DNA of 64,000 nucleotides, from NCBI GenBank assembly GCA_943737045.1, contig CALSFV010000664.1, forward strand, positions 124,001 to 188,000, given 5' to 3'. The DNA is from Parapristionchus giblindavisi. Its lineage: Eukaryota > Nematoda > Chromadorea > Rhabditida > Diplogasteridae. Below are positions 22,833 through 32,431 of the stretch, in pieces. The translations under genes and the position numbers were made by a program. Below the pieces are notes generated by a model. The model saw nothing but the letters and a program-made list of their open reading frames with translations. It made no database searches and was not told the DNA's origin. The stretch's first letter is position 1. Each line of letters opens with the position of its first letter.

Positions 22833-25800
22833 CTACTTCTTCTGACGATCTCTGATACGTTCCGATCGTCGTAGAGGTTCTTGATGACGATCTTGAGGGC
22901 GTGTCGATGGAGGTGGAATGGATGGTGCTGCTGGTGTAGAGAGACGTCGGAAGAGCCGAAGATCGTCCTTGTGATATCTTCTGGAGGGGGCTCCGATCAA
23001 ATCGACGTGGCTTCCTGCGACTCTCTCGACTTTGAAGGGTCCATCCAGACGTGGGGCGAGCTTGTGCCTGACAACGTCGCGTCGGAGCAGGACTTCGTCT
23101 CCGGCTTGGATATCGCGATGTTGGGTGCGATGTGCCTGGTCGTACTGTTCCTTCTGTCTCGACGTGGCCTTCTCGGTCTTCAGTCCAATCTTCTCGTGTA
23201 CGTGATGTAACATCACCTGTACTCGCTCCGTGTATTCTTCTAGAGATGAGTAGGATGACACTTCGAGTGGGGAATCTTCGGGAAGTCGAGGTTCTCGTCC
23301 GTTGATAGCGACGAATGGAACGACTCCTGTCGTTGAACTCTTCTTCGTATTGAGAGCGAAGGTCACGATTGGGAGATATTCGTCCCAGTCGTTCGCACTT
23401 TCTCTAACGAAAGACGAGAGGGCCTCCTCGAGAGTACGGTTGAGCCGTTCGACTAATCCGTTGGAATTCTTGTGGTAGGGTGCGCTGATCTCGTGATGAC
23501 ATCCTAGTCTCTTCAGTAGTGACGCGAATTCCTTCGACATGAAGTTCGTTCCTTGATCGGTGAATATCGTCTCTGGAGCACCATGGATCGAGAAGATCTC
23601 CTTGACGAAAGCTCGACAGATGGTTTCGGCCTTCTGATCCGGGAGTGCGATGGTGATGGCGAACTTGGTGAACGCATCTTGTGCAGCGAGCACGTAGAGG
23701 TTTCCATGCTCGGTCATTGGGAGCTTTCCGATTATATCCATGTGAAGTCTCTCGAATGGACGGGATACACGGGGAAGAGTAGAGAGGGGCTCCTTGGTAG
23801 TCTCGTGAGGGTTGGTCTTGCGTCGTTGACACTTGATGCAGCTCGAGATATACTCTGCGACATCGTTCTTCATCTTCGACCAGGAGAATCTCTTGCGGAT
23901 TTCTTCTGTGGTGCGTTCGACTCCCGCGTGGGCTCCGAGATACGGGGTCTCATGGAAGTGACGAATGATGGATTCGATGACGTCCTTCTTCCGGGGAAGT
24001 ATGATGCGTTGTGGGTAGTCGTCGGTCTTCTTCTCGTAGACGAGATCGTCGTGAATGATGTAACGATTCTTCTGAGGCGAGGAGGAGGGCGACGAGATCT
24101 GCTTGCTGATCTTCTGAATCCATTCGGTCTCTTCTTGAGCTTCTCGCACAGCTCTCATATCGACTGTGGCAACGTCGAAGGTAACAGTCTTCTTATCCTT
24201 CTTGGTTGGAGTCATCGGAGCATCTTTATGTTCATCATCAATGTATCTGGATAACGCGTCTCCGATGGCGTTCGCTGTGCCGGGTCTGTAGACGATGGTT
24301 AGATCGTATTCCATGATGCTCATCTGATACTTCGCTAGACGACCGACCAGATCCTTTCGACTGAGAAGTGATGTGAGGGGGCGGTGGTCAACGATTGCAG
24401 TGATCGGGGCTCCCAGGATGTAAGTCCTGAATTGCTTTAGGGCAAATAGTAGGGCAAGGGCCTCTTGTTCGATTATTGCATATCTCCTTTCCGCTGGTAT
24501 CAACTTCCTTGATACGTAGGATATCGGGCGAGGAGGGTCATCTTCTTTGGGTGACTGCATGAGTACAGCTCCAATGGCGATTGTTGATGCATCAGATTCA
24601 ATCACGAATGGTCTTCCGGGGCTCGGTCCAATCAATACGGGCGGGGAACTGATTGTTTTCTTCAGTTTCTCGAACGCTTGTTGACTCTCTGGGCTCCATT
24701 CGAACTTGGATTCCTTCTTCGTGAGTTCGTGAAGTGGAGATGCGAGCAGGGCGAAGTGCTTGATGAATCTGCGAAGATACGAGCACATTCCGAGGAACGA
24801 TCTTACGGCAGATTGTGTGGTTGGGATCGGGAATCGATCGATGGCGGAGATCTTCTCAGGATCCGCACGGATACCGTCTCGTCCGACGATTACTCCGAGG
24901 AATGATACTTCTCCAAGGCCGAATGCGCACTTCTTCAGCTTAGCCTTCAGTCCGAACTGAATCAAAGTGTCCATGAGTTCTTCGATGTCCTTCAGATGTT
25001 GTTCTTCGGTCTCTGACACAATGAGCAGATCGTCGAGGTATGCGTAGAGCTTGCATTTGCAGTGACGTTCGATTACGCGAATCGCACGCATGAATGAGTG
25101 GGGCGCTCCGCAAAGTCCTTGTGCCATTCTTCTGAATTGGAAGACTCCTTCGGTAGTTGCGAATGCGGTGAGAGGGCGACTTTCCTTCTCGAGTGGGATT
25201 TGGAAGAATCCACTGATGAGGTCGATCTTCGAGAAGAATCGGGCTCCATATGAGAGGTCTATCAAGTCGTATATACGGGGTAGTAGGTAGATCTCCTTCT
25301 TCGTGGCAGTGTTGAGAGCTCGGTAATCGACGGTGAAACGCCAGCCATCCTTCTTCGCTACGAGGCAGATCGGAGAGATGAGAGTAGATGTGCTTTCTTC
25401 GATCACTCCTTGCTTGAGTAGCTCTTCTACTTGGGTTCGGATCTCGTCTCGTTTCCAAAGTGGGATGGTGTTGGAGTAGGGGCGGGGTCGGGGCTTCGTT
25501 GGATCCAGTTCGATGACGTGTACGACGTCTCCTTTGAAGCATCCTGTTTTCCCGTCGCCGTTGAAGAACGCTTCCTTCTTCGTTCTGACGAGCTCCTGGA
25601 CGCGTCTCTTGCCTTCTTCCGAGAAGATGCTATCCTTCATATCCAGTTCGTGGGTGAAGTCGTAGGTGGGGTCAGCTACGAGAGGTATATCGGCTTCCCA
25701 GTCTGCTTCTTCCGGAGTATGGTCGATCTCCTTCTGTTGGTATGGACGAAGGGATTGATCGAGTACGGATGTTGAAGCGATGATTGCTTCCTCCTTCAGA

Positions 25801-28800
25801 TGGATGGGGAATGCCGATATGTTGGTCACTCTCATCTTGGTATCGTTCGAATTTGAGGGATCGAAGATGAAATCGTCGAAGCTGAGAGCTGATCCTTCTA
25901 GTGGAGAGACATGGTAGATCATCGATTCGGAAGACGAGTAGGGGCGGACAGAGACTGCTACTTCTCCTGATGAATTAGGAGGGATTCGGGTGCTTCTCGA
26001 CACTTTGACTACTGTGGCGATCGTGGATTGATATGGAAGATTCTCTCGGGACAGTAGAGGGATGACGGAGTTTCCAAGGGTCAGGGTACCGTTGTGAGGG
26101 GATAGAGAGTTGGTGATTCCTTTCTTCTCCAGGTGGGAGAGAAAATCTAATCCGAGGAGGGCGCTTGCAGGGCACGTGTCATCCTTTGAAACGAGGAAGG
26201 AGAACAAGATGTTATGATGTCCAATCCTGGCTTCTAGGTCTATTTCTCCTAAGAACGAAAACGTTCCTTTGTTTGCAGCTACTCCTCTGATCCTCGTTGG
26301 ACGATCAATGCTTCCTCCAATCTTCTTCATTGTAGACTCCGAGATGTAGGAACATCCTGCTCCGGTATCCCAGAGTGCGGTGACGACACGATCGTTGAGT
26401 GTGATGGGAACATGGGCGAGGTTTGCACCGGTGATGGAGAATATGGGGATGAATCCTCCTCTGGGCATGATTATTGAAGAGTGGCCATCTCTTTTGTATC
26501 GATGCGGTGGGAGGTAGGAGGGAGGTAGACTGTTCGTGTATTCGTCGTCTCCTTCATCCTCATCTTCATCGGAGGGTGGTACTGGTGCTGATGGTTTCTG
26601 TTCTTCCATCTCGACTGCATTGATTCCAGTGACGGTAGTCATTACGGATCGTAGACAGTAGTACTTGATGAGGCAGAATGCGAATATTCCGAGAACGAGG
26701 ACGGCGAGGGATGGTAGTCCGAAGATGAGGAGATATGTGATGTATCCTCTTGAGATCTTCTCGGCTGCTTTCTCAAGGAATTGAGTTGTACCGTTGAACG
26801 AAACTTCTCCAAGAATGAAGTCAACTCCTGATTGGGCGATCTCTCCTTTCTCAAGTATTCTCATCGTAGATAGTTGCTGCTCGCGGATGGCTCCGATGTG
26901 GGCTCCATACGACATAGCTAGTTCGATTGGGAACGAAGATGTTCGGATTCCTTCGAATAGAGATGGGGAGATGAAATCGATATCGGGTAGGATTGGGGAA
27001 TTCATTCCGCTCACGAAGTCTGACATCTCCTTGACGTTGGCTTCTCCATTCACATTCCTCCATCCGTTGACCTCAGTCTTCCAGACTGCTGGTTGTACAA
27101 GATTGCAGGGTACGATCCTGTGACGTGCAGTCAAATCAATCGATCCGGGAACGGCGAAGTAGGTACTGTTATTCTCCAGAATGACAGGAATTCGATCATA
27201 GCAGGTGTCGTTGATCTTCTTATCGAGTCTGACTTCCTTCGGGTAGACCTTGGTGCACATGCTGACCGTGAGAACATCAGGGGCGATGAATCGGGCGGTG
27301 ACGTCGTTCTTGTTCATGACAGCTCTCATTCCAATCGTGGCGTCTAGGTGAAGCATAGCCCAGAAGAGGCGATTCTGTCGTAGTTGTAGTAGACAAATCT
27401 TCGAGTAGATCTTATTAAACTCGTTCTTAGCAGCTTCTTGGCTCTTCTTGGACAAATAATTCAACTTGGCGTTGAGGCCAATCTCAGTCTGATTCCTTCT
27501 CTGATCTTCTTCCTTGTCATACGATTCCTTCATGAAGGTGACGTGGGAATTCGATCCGACGCTTCCTGAGTAGGCTGGGACCTCAGTGGATGGGATTACT
27601 GTAGATGACGGTGTGCCGGTGAATTTCTTCGGGGCGGCTCTTCTTCTTCTCGATGTCTCCAATAGCTCGCTGCTCCATTTGAAGACATCCCGGACTTCGG
27701 GGTATGAGGGTAGAGAGATGATTACCCCGGAAGTCGTCTGGTGTACGGGATGTTCGAAGCACTTGCTGATGGTATGTGGCGTGCTCGAGTTCTTGAAGGA
27801 GAAGGCAGCATGGTTGTCAGGGATGATGATGGTGGGAGGGGCGATGGTGGCCATGTGCGAACCACTTAAGATGTAGTCGCAATTGTCGACTTCTGGGATT
27901 GGATCCCAGATGACGACACTGGTCGTGTCCGTGCAGTGGCCATCGCTTATCTTGCAAGCGTTGGTATTCAGAATGAGAGGGGTTATGATGGTTCCTCCGC
28001 TCATCATTCCTATCTTGCTTCTCTCCAACACCATCTTCCGTGAGATCTTGCACTCTGAGGTCCAGAAGCCGTGCTCAGGATGGGATTCCGACTGGCTTGT
28101 AGATCTGAAGAGGTCGGGCGTTCCAGTTGATCCGATGTTGATGGATTCCCACTGCCGATCCTCCACAGCTTGACGACAGACGCTTGCTGTTGGTGCGCTG
28201 TATCCGGCCAGGCTCTCATATGTCTTCTTGAACCATATGGAGCCGGTACTGCAGAGTGTGTAGACCTCAATCAGGCATCGCCAGCCTTCAACCTCAATCA
28301 TGGTGGAGTTCTTGACGAAGATGTCGACCGTCGTTGTCAGATAAATTTCAGCCGGTGGAATTGAACAGTCGGTCGACATCTTCGGCGGGGCCACGAGCAC
28401 TCCCCCTTGTGAGGAGTCACACCACTGGAAGGTTGGGAATGGTTGGATGGCGTCATTGATCGGAGAGTGGGTATCGAGGGTGGGTGCCGGGATTGGGGTA
28501 GAAGAAACCGATGGAAGGGAGAGTAGAATGATGCCGAAGAACAGGGGTAACATCTTCCGAAGTGTCGACTTCTTCGGGGTAGGTGTAGTCTCTGCGTCGA
28601 CGACGTTCACGCGGCGAACATCAGACGAGTTCTGTCCGTTGTTGTTCCATGTTCTCTGGGTGTTTCGATTCCACCGGTTCTGTCGTTCGGGAGAATGGTT
28701 CCTCTGATAGTGGGGACGGGATTGGTTCTGATGGTGGTTATGACAACATTGCTCTTGAGGGGGGAAGTGATTGCCTTGATAGTACTGGCGGGGATGGTTC

Positions 28801-29642
28801 TGGTAGGAGTTGTTCCGTTGTCCTGAAGGGTACTTCGTGTTCTGATTCCTCTTCTTCTTCTTGTAGTCTTCTCGTCCATCTTGTTCTCCGAATTGAATAG
28901 CGTTGAATCCAGCTACGAGGTCTTCTATCGTCGTGCTCTTCTTGGTGGCTCGATCTTCTTGACGCAAGGCGGAATGGTAGGCACGGGCGTTCGTGACAGC
29001 CTCGGCGAAAGTCGCCGGCTTAGACATGCGAACGAAGAGCCGGATCCTTTCCGTGAGACCTTCGACGAATGCAGAGAGGAGTGCAGCATCCTTTCCGATT
29101 GCATCGTTGGTCGGGAACGCTCTCTCTCCTTGAAGCTTCACTGCTTCTGCATATTCGTCTACCGTGAGGGTTCCTTGGACGAGTAGCTTCAGCTCTTCGT
29201 AGGCTGTTCGACGCTCCTCTGGTGGAACAAGTGCGTCACAAACAGCCTCGAGGAATTCATCAAGGGGGACGTTGGGAGAGTTGAGAATGTAATCTTCTAT
29301 GGTGTCCATTCGGGTTCTTGCTGGTCCTGTGATCTTTGATAAGACCACTCGCTTGGCTTGAACAACATCAGGGCAGCAAAGATTAAGGGAATCTTGAATC
29401 CTCTCGGCGAACGCCGGTGGACTCTCGAGTTTGGGATTGTAGTTGGCGATCCCTCCGTAGACACCTGATAGCAAGACTTGCTGGAGTCTTCTCTCTTCGG
29501 CTCCCATGATGACAGGTGGAAGATTGACTCGTGGTTGAGGAGCGACAAGTCGTTGATGTGCTGGACGTTGTCTACGTTGAGGCTGGTACTGGAACGGGTT
29601 CGCGTTGTTGGGGGGAGGAGCGTTGATTCCTTGCCAATCCAT
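22833..29642 (-). CDS. Gag-Env-Protease-RT-RNase H-Integrase polyprotein
   Basis: 2269 codons from ATG at 29642 (the frame is open 8 codons further, but without an ATG). Residues 1-250: Gag-like helical domain, then a basic Asn/His/Arg-rich tail to about 345 with no clear CCHC knuckle. Residues 364-1010: envelope-like glycoprotein (separate entry). 1092-1096 DTGAG: aspartic protease. About 1380-1600: reverse transcriptase with MAQGLCGAP and YLDDLL (1535-1540). About 1665-1800: RNase H with D1684, and DALS near 1795. Integrase: zinc site H1897/H1905/C1935/C1938 and catalytic D1969, D2029, E2065, a D,D(35)E spacing, then a GPF module near 2201. No chromodomain seen. All catalytic residues are present. 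The product copies element RNA to DNA and integrates it. Having the glycoprotein between Gag and protease in a single frame is exceptional. Confidence 0.95.
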   Translation of the reverse strand: MDWQGINAPPPNNANPFQYQPQRRQRPAHQRLVAPQPRVNLPPVIMGAEERRLQQVLLSGVYGGIANYNPKLESPPAFAERIQDSLNLCCPDVVQAKRVVLSKITGPARTRMDTIEDYILNSPNVPLDEFLEAVCDALVPPEERRTAYEELKLLVQGTLTVDEYAEAVKLQGERAFPTNDAIGKDAALLSAFVEGLTERIRLFVRMSKPATFAEAVTNARAYHSALRQEDRATKKSTTIEDLVAGFNAIQFGEQDGREDYKKKKRNQNTKYPSGQRNNSYQNHPRQYYQGNHFPPQEQCCHNHHQNQSRPHYQRNHSPERQNRWNRNTQRTWNNNGQNSSDVRRVNVVDAETTPTPKKSTLRKMLPLFFGIILLSLPSVSSTPIPAPTLDTHSPINDAIQPFPTFQWCDSSQGGVLVAPPKMSTDCSIPPAEIYLTTTVDIFVKNSTMIEVEGWRCLIEVYTLCSTGSIWFKKTYESLAGYSAPTASVCRQAVEDRQWESINIGSTGTPDLFRSTSQSESHPEHGFWTSECKISRKMVLERSKIGMMSGGTIITPLILNTNACKISDGHCTDTTSVVIWDPIPEVDNCDYILSGSHMATIAPPTIIIPDNHAAFSFKNSSTPHTISKCFEHPVHQTTSGVIISLPSYPEVRDVFKWSSELLETSRRRRAAPKKFTGTPSSTVIPSTEVPAYSGSVGSNSHVTFMKESYDKEEDQRRNQTEIGLNAKLNYLSKKSQEAAKNEFNKIYSKICLLQLRQNRLFWAMLHLDATIGMRAVMNKNDVTARFIAPDVLTVSMCTKVYPKEVRLDKKINDTCYDRIPVILENNSTYFAVPGSIDLTARHRIVPCNLVQPAVWKTEVNGWRNVNGEANVKEMSDFVSGMNSPILPDIDFISPSLFEGIRTSSFPIELAMSYGAHIGAIREQQLSTMRILEKGEIAQSGVDFILGEVSFNGTTQFLEKAAEKISRGYITYLLIFGLPSLAVLVLGIFAFCLIKYYCLRSVMTTVTGINAVEMEEQKPSAPVPPSDEDEDEGDDEYTNSLPPSYLPPHRYKRDGHSSIIMPRGGFIPIFSITGANLAHVPITLNDRVVTALWDTGAGCSYISESTMKKIGGSIDRPTRIRGVAANKGTFSFLGEIDLEARIGHHNILFSFLVSKDDTCPASALLGLDFLSHLEKKGITNSLSPHNGTLTLGNSVIPLLSRENLPYQSTIATVVKVSRSTRIPPNSSGEVAVSVRPYSSSESMIYHVSPLEGSALSFDDFIFDPSNSNDTKMRVTNISAFPIHLKEEAIIASTSVLDQSLRPYQQKEIDHTPEEADWEADIPLVADPTYDFTHELDMKDSIFSEEGKRRVQELVRTKKEAFFNGDGKTGCFKGDVVHVIELDPTKPRPRPYSNTIPLWKRDEIRTQVEELLKQGVIEESTSTLISPICLVAKKDGWRFTVDYRALNTATKKEIYLLPRIYDLIDLSYGARFFSKIDLISGFFQIPLEKESRPLTAFATTEGVFQFRRMAQGLCGAPHSFMRAIRVIERHCKCKLYAYLDDLLIVSETEEQHLKDIEELMDTLIQFGLKAKLKKCAFGLGEVSFLGVIVGRDGIRADPEKISAIDRFPIPTTQSAVRSFLGMCSYLRRFIKHFALLASPLHELTKKESKFEWSPESQQAFEKLKKTISSPPVLIGPSPGRPFVIESDASTIAIGAVLMQSPKEDDPPRPISYVSRKLIPAERRYAIIEQEALALLFALKQFRTYILGAPITAIVDHRPLTSLLSRKDLVGRLAKYQMSIMEYDLTIVYRPGTANAIGDALSRYIDDEHKDAPMTPTKKDKKTVTFDVATVDMRAVREAQEETEWIQKISKQISSPSSSPQKNRYIIHDDLVYEKKTDDYPQRIILPRKKDVIESIIRHFHETPYLGAHAGVERTTEEIRKRFSWSKMKNDVAEYISSCIKCQRRKTNPHETTKEPLSTLPRVSRPFERLHMDIIGKLPMTEHGNLYVLAAQDAFTKFAITIALPDQKAETICRAFVKEIFSIHGAPETIFTDQGTNFMSKEFASLLKRLGCHHEISAPYHKNSNGLVERLNRTLEEALSSFVRESANDWDEYLPIVTFALNTKKSSTTGVVPFVAINGREPRLPEDSPLEVSSYSSLEEYTERVQVMLHHVHEKIGLKTEKATSRQKEQYDQAHRTQHRDIQAGDEVLLRRDVVRHKLAPRLDGPFKVERVAGSHVDLIGAPSRRYHKDDLRLFRRLSTPAAPSIPPPSTRPQDRHQEPLRRSERIRDRQKK
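26613..28553 (-). other. Envelope-like glycoprotein domain inside the polyprotein (residues 364-1010)
   Basis: Starts at an internal Met (364) followed by the hydrophobic stretch LPLFFGIILLSLP and a signal-peptidase-like VSS|T. The ectodomain is Cys-rich with several N-x-S/T sites (for example 445, 618, 717, 811, 950). A furin-type SRRRR|A site is at 664-669, followed by no hydrophobic fusion peptide, then a long helical, Leu/Gln/Lys-rich stretch (about 715-775) and more Cys. One transmembrane helix lies at about 968-993 and an acidic cytosolic tail carries PPSY (1040-1043). This is the layout of a type I viral fusion glycoprotein; internal fusion loops (class II or III) would fit better than class I. 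A chuvirus/herpesvirus-gB-like origin is my guess from Cys and helix layout only. Confidence 0.75.
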
Positions 29643-31994
29643 GTTCCTGACGACGATGAGGGACAACGAGGTGACGGGATGAAGAAGGGTTCAGAAGGAG
29701 GATGAGAAGTGGCGACGGGATGAGGAAGGGATGGTGAGGAAGAATACCGGTTGATCTTGATAAGGAGGGTAGATGACAAGCAGGGATCGATGTTGTTGTA
29801 GTCGATTGACTCGAGTTGTTAGACGAGGGAAGGGGTGGGTTGGGAAGCGTGAATAATTGACAAACGGTAAATAAAGGTGAAGATAGCAATAAACGATAAA
29901 GGAAAGTGAAGGAATAGATATGAGAGATGAGAGGAAGGTGGATAGAAGTGAAGATGCGCGGCGAAGATTATAAGAGATAGAGACAAGGGATAGATTAGAA
30001 ATGAATATGCGCAACGAAGATTATGAGAGGTAGATACAAGGGATAGCTTAGAAAGTGAAGATGAGCGGCGAAAGTTATGGTAGATAAGGCGAGAGTAAAT
30101 TGAAAGTGAAGGTGGGCGGCGTAAGACTTATAGAGATAGAGACATAAGATGAGCAATGAATAACATAAAGTAATATAATATATGAATAATAGAAATTATA
30201 CGAATAATAGTTGGGTATGGTTTTCTATGAATACTAAAGAGGTAATTGCTAAATAAAGTTAAATTGTTTTGAGGTTTTGATGTATGATTAAGAAATGAAG
30301 GGGGAAGAAAGGGGTGAAAGGAACTTACAGGACTGCCGTAGTCGTCCCTTGTTTCCTTGTTGAAAGATGAATTGGAGAGTGGAGATTGGAGGATGAATTG
30401 GAGAAGTGAAGATAGGCGACTGTTCGTTGATGATAGTCGAACGTGGAATGAGGGTGGTTTGAGATGAGGGTGGGAGGTTGGTTTGTGGGAGGAGCCTATG
30501 GTACATTTGGGTAGGGGGAGGGGTGGTGTTTGCGATAGGGGGAGGGAAAGGGCAGGGGAGGATTTGTTTTGCACAATTGCCAGCTGACCTGATTGATATA
30601 GATCTCAGCGCCAGTTGATACCGAAAGTGGGGATAGGGGAGAGGAGTGTATTGATACTGGTCGGTTTATGAGTCTAGGACAGCTGACCTCGTTGCACTGG
30701 GTGGTACGATGATACACTGGGAGAGGGAGAGGGGGGGGGGAGAGGGAGAGGCAGGGGAGGGTAGTGTGGAGGAGGGATACTGTAAGTGTACGAAGAGGAA
30801 CGGGGTGGTACGGGTTTTACTTACAGTAAGATAGAATATGTGAAGATAGATAATTGAAAAGAATTGAAATTTAGTATGATAAAGGGAATATTGAAGGGAT
30901 TTGAATTGGAGGGGATGGGGTGAACTGAGATGAGGGAGGTTGGAACGGTGAGGGTTTGAGGAGGTCGCTTTATAAATAGTCCCATGCCCATTTAACGTCA
31001 ACCAAATTCCCCGTCGACGACTGCATTTGCGCTTTTATTTGGAGAGTGCGAGGACTTGCACCTATTGGATAAGGTGGCCGCAATTAGGAAACAGGGTGAA
31101 TGAATTGGGAGCCAAGGTGTGAAGTGAATAGAAAAAATGGTTATTGTTAGGGTCGGCGGCAGTATGCGCTATCTCTTAGTTCTTGATCGAGAGAGTTTTT
31201 GGAAAAAGAATGGATGAAAAAAATTACAAAACGATTATGATCAGAGGAACTTAGAGTTAGAACAACTCAAGTAATTAATAAGACATGCAACGATATAGCG
31301 ATCGTGCATCAATACATTCAATACATTATAACTTCCTCTCCCGATGACCAGAGGGCATCTCGCTAGTGCAACACGTATATTTCAGCATCTGGGGATGACA
31401 GGTAGAGTGCTCGTGCTCGGGTAAACAGTGTAGTGCCGTGATGCTGTCTTATATGACACTTCTATCGACAAAGAATCCCACGACGACGACATGTGAAGAA
31501 TTGAACCAAAGTTTTTGAGGAAAAAAAAACAGACAAAAGAAAAGAAAATGTGCAAGCTTTTCAAACCAAATTGTGAAGAGTAGTTGGCGGAGAAACTCGA
31601 TACGTCCAACGGTCGCCGGTGGGTATACGTGTGCATGGGACAATGTGCTATAAGCGAGGAACAAGGGGAAAACGGCACTGTGAAAAACCAGCATAGAAAA
31701 GGTGGGCAAAAAACGACGGAGTATTCTCAACGTCCATTACTGGCAATACGGAGTGGACTCAAACGCATGCATACAAAGAATACAATAAGGTGCGGGGACA
31801 TGCTAGGCTGGGAAAAGCGCGCAACTCGGACGGGTAGAGAATATGGCAGGGTCGGAGTTTTCCCTAATTGGTGTGCAAGAAGATCTAACGATTTGCGTGA
31901 TCAGTGCGAAAAGTTAGGTTCAAGGGGAGTAATTGGGGGTAAAGTTAAATAAATGGTGTAGCATGCACTGTAAGGACCCTAAGTACTGGAGGAA
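29643..31994 (-). other. Long 5' leader of the LTR element
   Basis: About 2.35 kb between primer site and Gag ATG. The sense strand is strongly pyrimidine-rich and holds only low-complexity Ser/Pro/Leu open frames (for example 30128-30574), which I do not call genes. Two consensus splice donors GTAAGT occur on the sense strand (plus-strand 30323-30328 and 30819-30824), so spliced subgenomic RNAs are possible. No function can be assigned from sequence. Confidence 0.6.
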
Positions 31995-32012
31995 GAACGA
32001 GCCGGGACTCCA
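31995..32012 (-). promoter_or_regulatory. Primer-binding site candidate
   Basis: Sense strand reads TGGAGTCCCGGCTCGTTC directly next to the 5' LTR. TGG matches the CCA end of a tRNA primer. The exact tRNA is not identified. Confidence 0.6.
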
Positions 32013-32427
32013 CGTAATATTCCGCAACCCCTACTCATTGCTATAATGAGTCTCTGAAGCCAGGGTTGCGGATATTAACCCCTGGGTGTGCTAAACCAGG
32101 TACAAGGTGGGGATAAGGATATAATTTATCTACAGATACAATAAACATATAAGAAACTCCTCCTAGCCTTCGCTAAATGAGCATGGGTCTAATGTAAGGG
32201 TGAGGGGTTAGGAAGTTAAATAATATATAAAATTACGATTACTACTAAAGGTGGGGGAAGGGGGTTAAAGCGACCCCTCTCATCACGTCCACTCTCCCTC
32301 TCTAAAGGAGGGTGGTCCGAAAAGGCCACGCCTCTGTCTATGGGGAGAGGGAGGTTGAGAGAGAACAGATAGATAGATTAGGGAGATGGTTACGGGTGAG
32401 ATATAATAGATAGGCAAGACTATAACG
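32013..32427 (-). repeat. 5' LTR
   Basis: 415 bp, same sequence as the 3' LTR. It should carry the promoter of the element. No convincing TATA box was picked out. Confidence 0.93.
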
Positions 32428-32431
32428 CACC

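Larger units (their letters stand above)
21704..32427 (-). mobile_element. Complete Ty3/gypsy-type LTR retroelement with internal envelope-like gene
   Basis: 10,724 bp bounded by 415-bp direct repeats (21704-22118 and 32013-32427) that I found identical on reading, flanked by a 4-bp target duplication CACC (21700-21703, 32428-32431). A primer-binding-type TGG starts directly inside the 5' LTR (right side), and one 2269-codon frame fills most of the interior. Integrase-RT-RNase H order (PR-RT-RH-IN) places it in Ty3/gypsy (Metaviridae). Identical LTRs and an intact frame point to very recent insertion. The element lies in the duplicated receptor region, close to fragment B0. Confidence 0.95.

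Noticed and set aside
22881..29889. Open frames of 60-230 codons on the plus strand and other frames across the LTR element
   Set aside because: They are shadows of the 2269-codon polyprotein frame.
29691..31952. Several 70-150 codon frames in the LTR element leader
   Set aside because: Low-complexity Ser/Pro/Leu composition from pyrimidine-rich DNA; no motif or conserved start.
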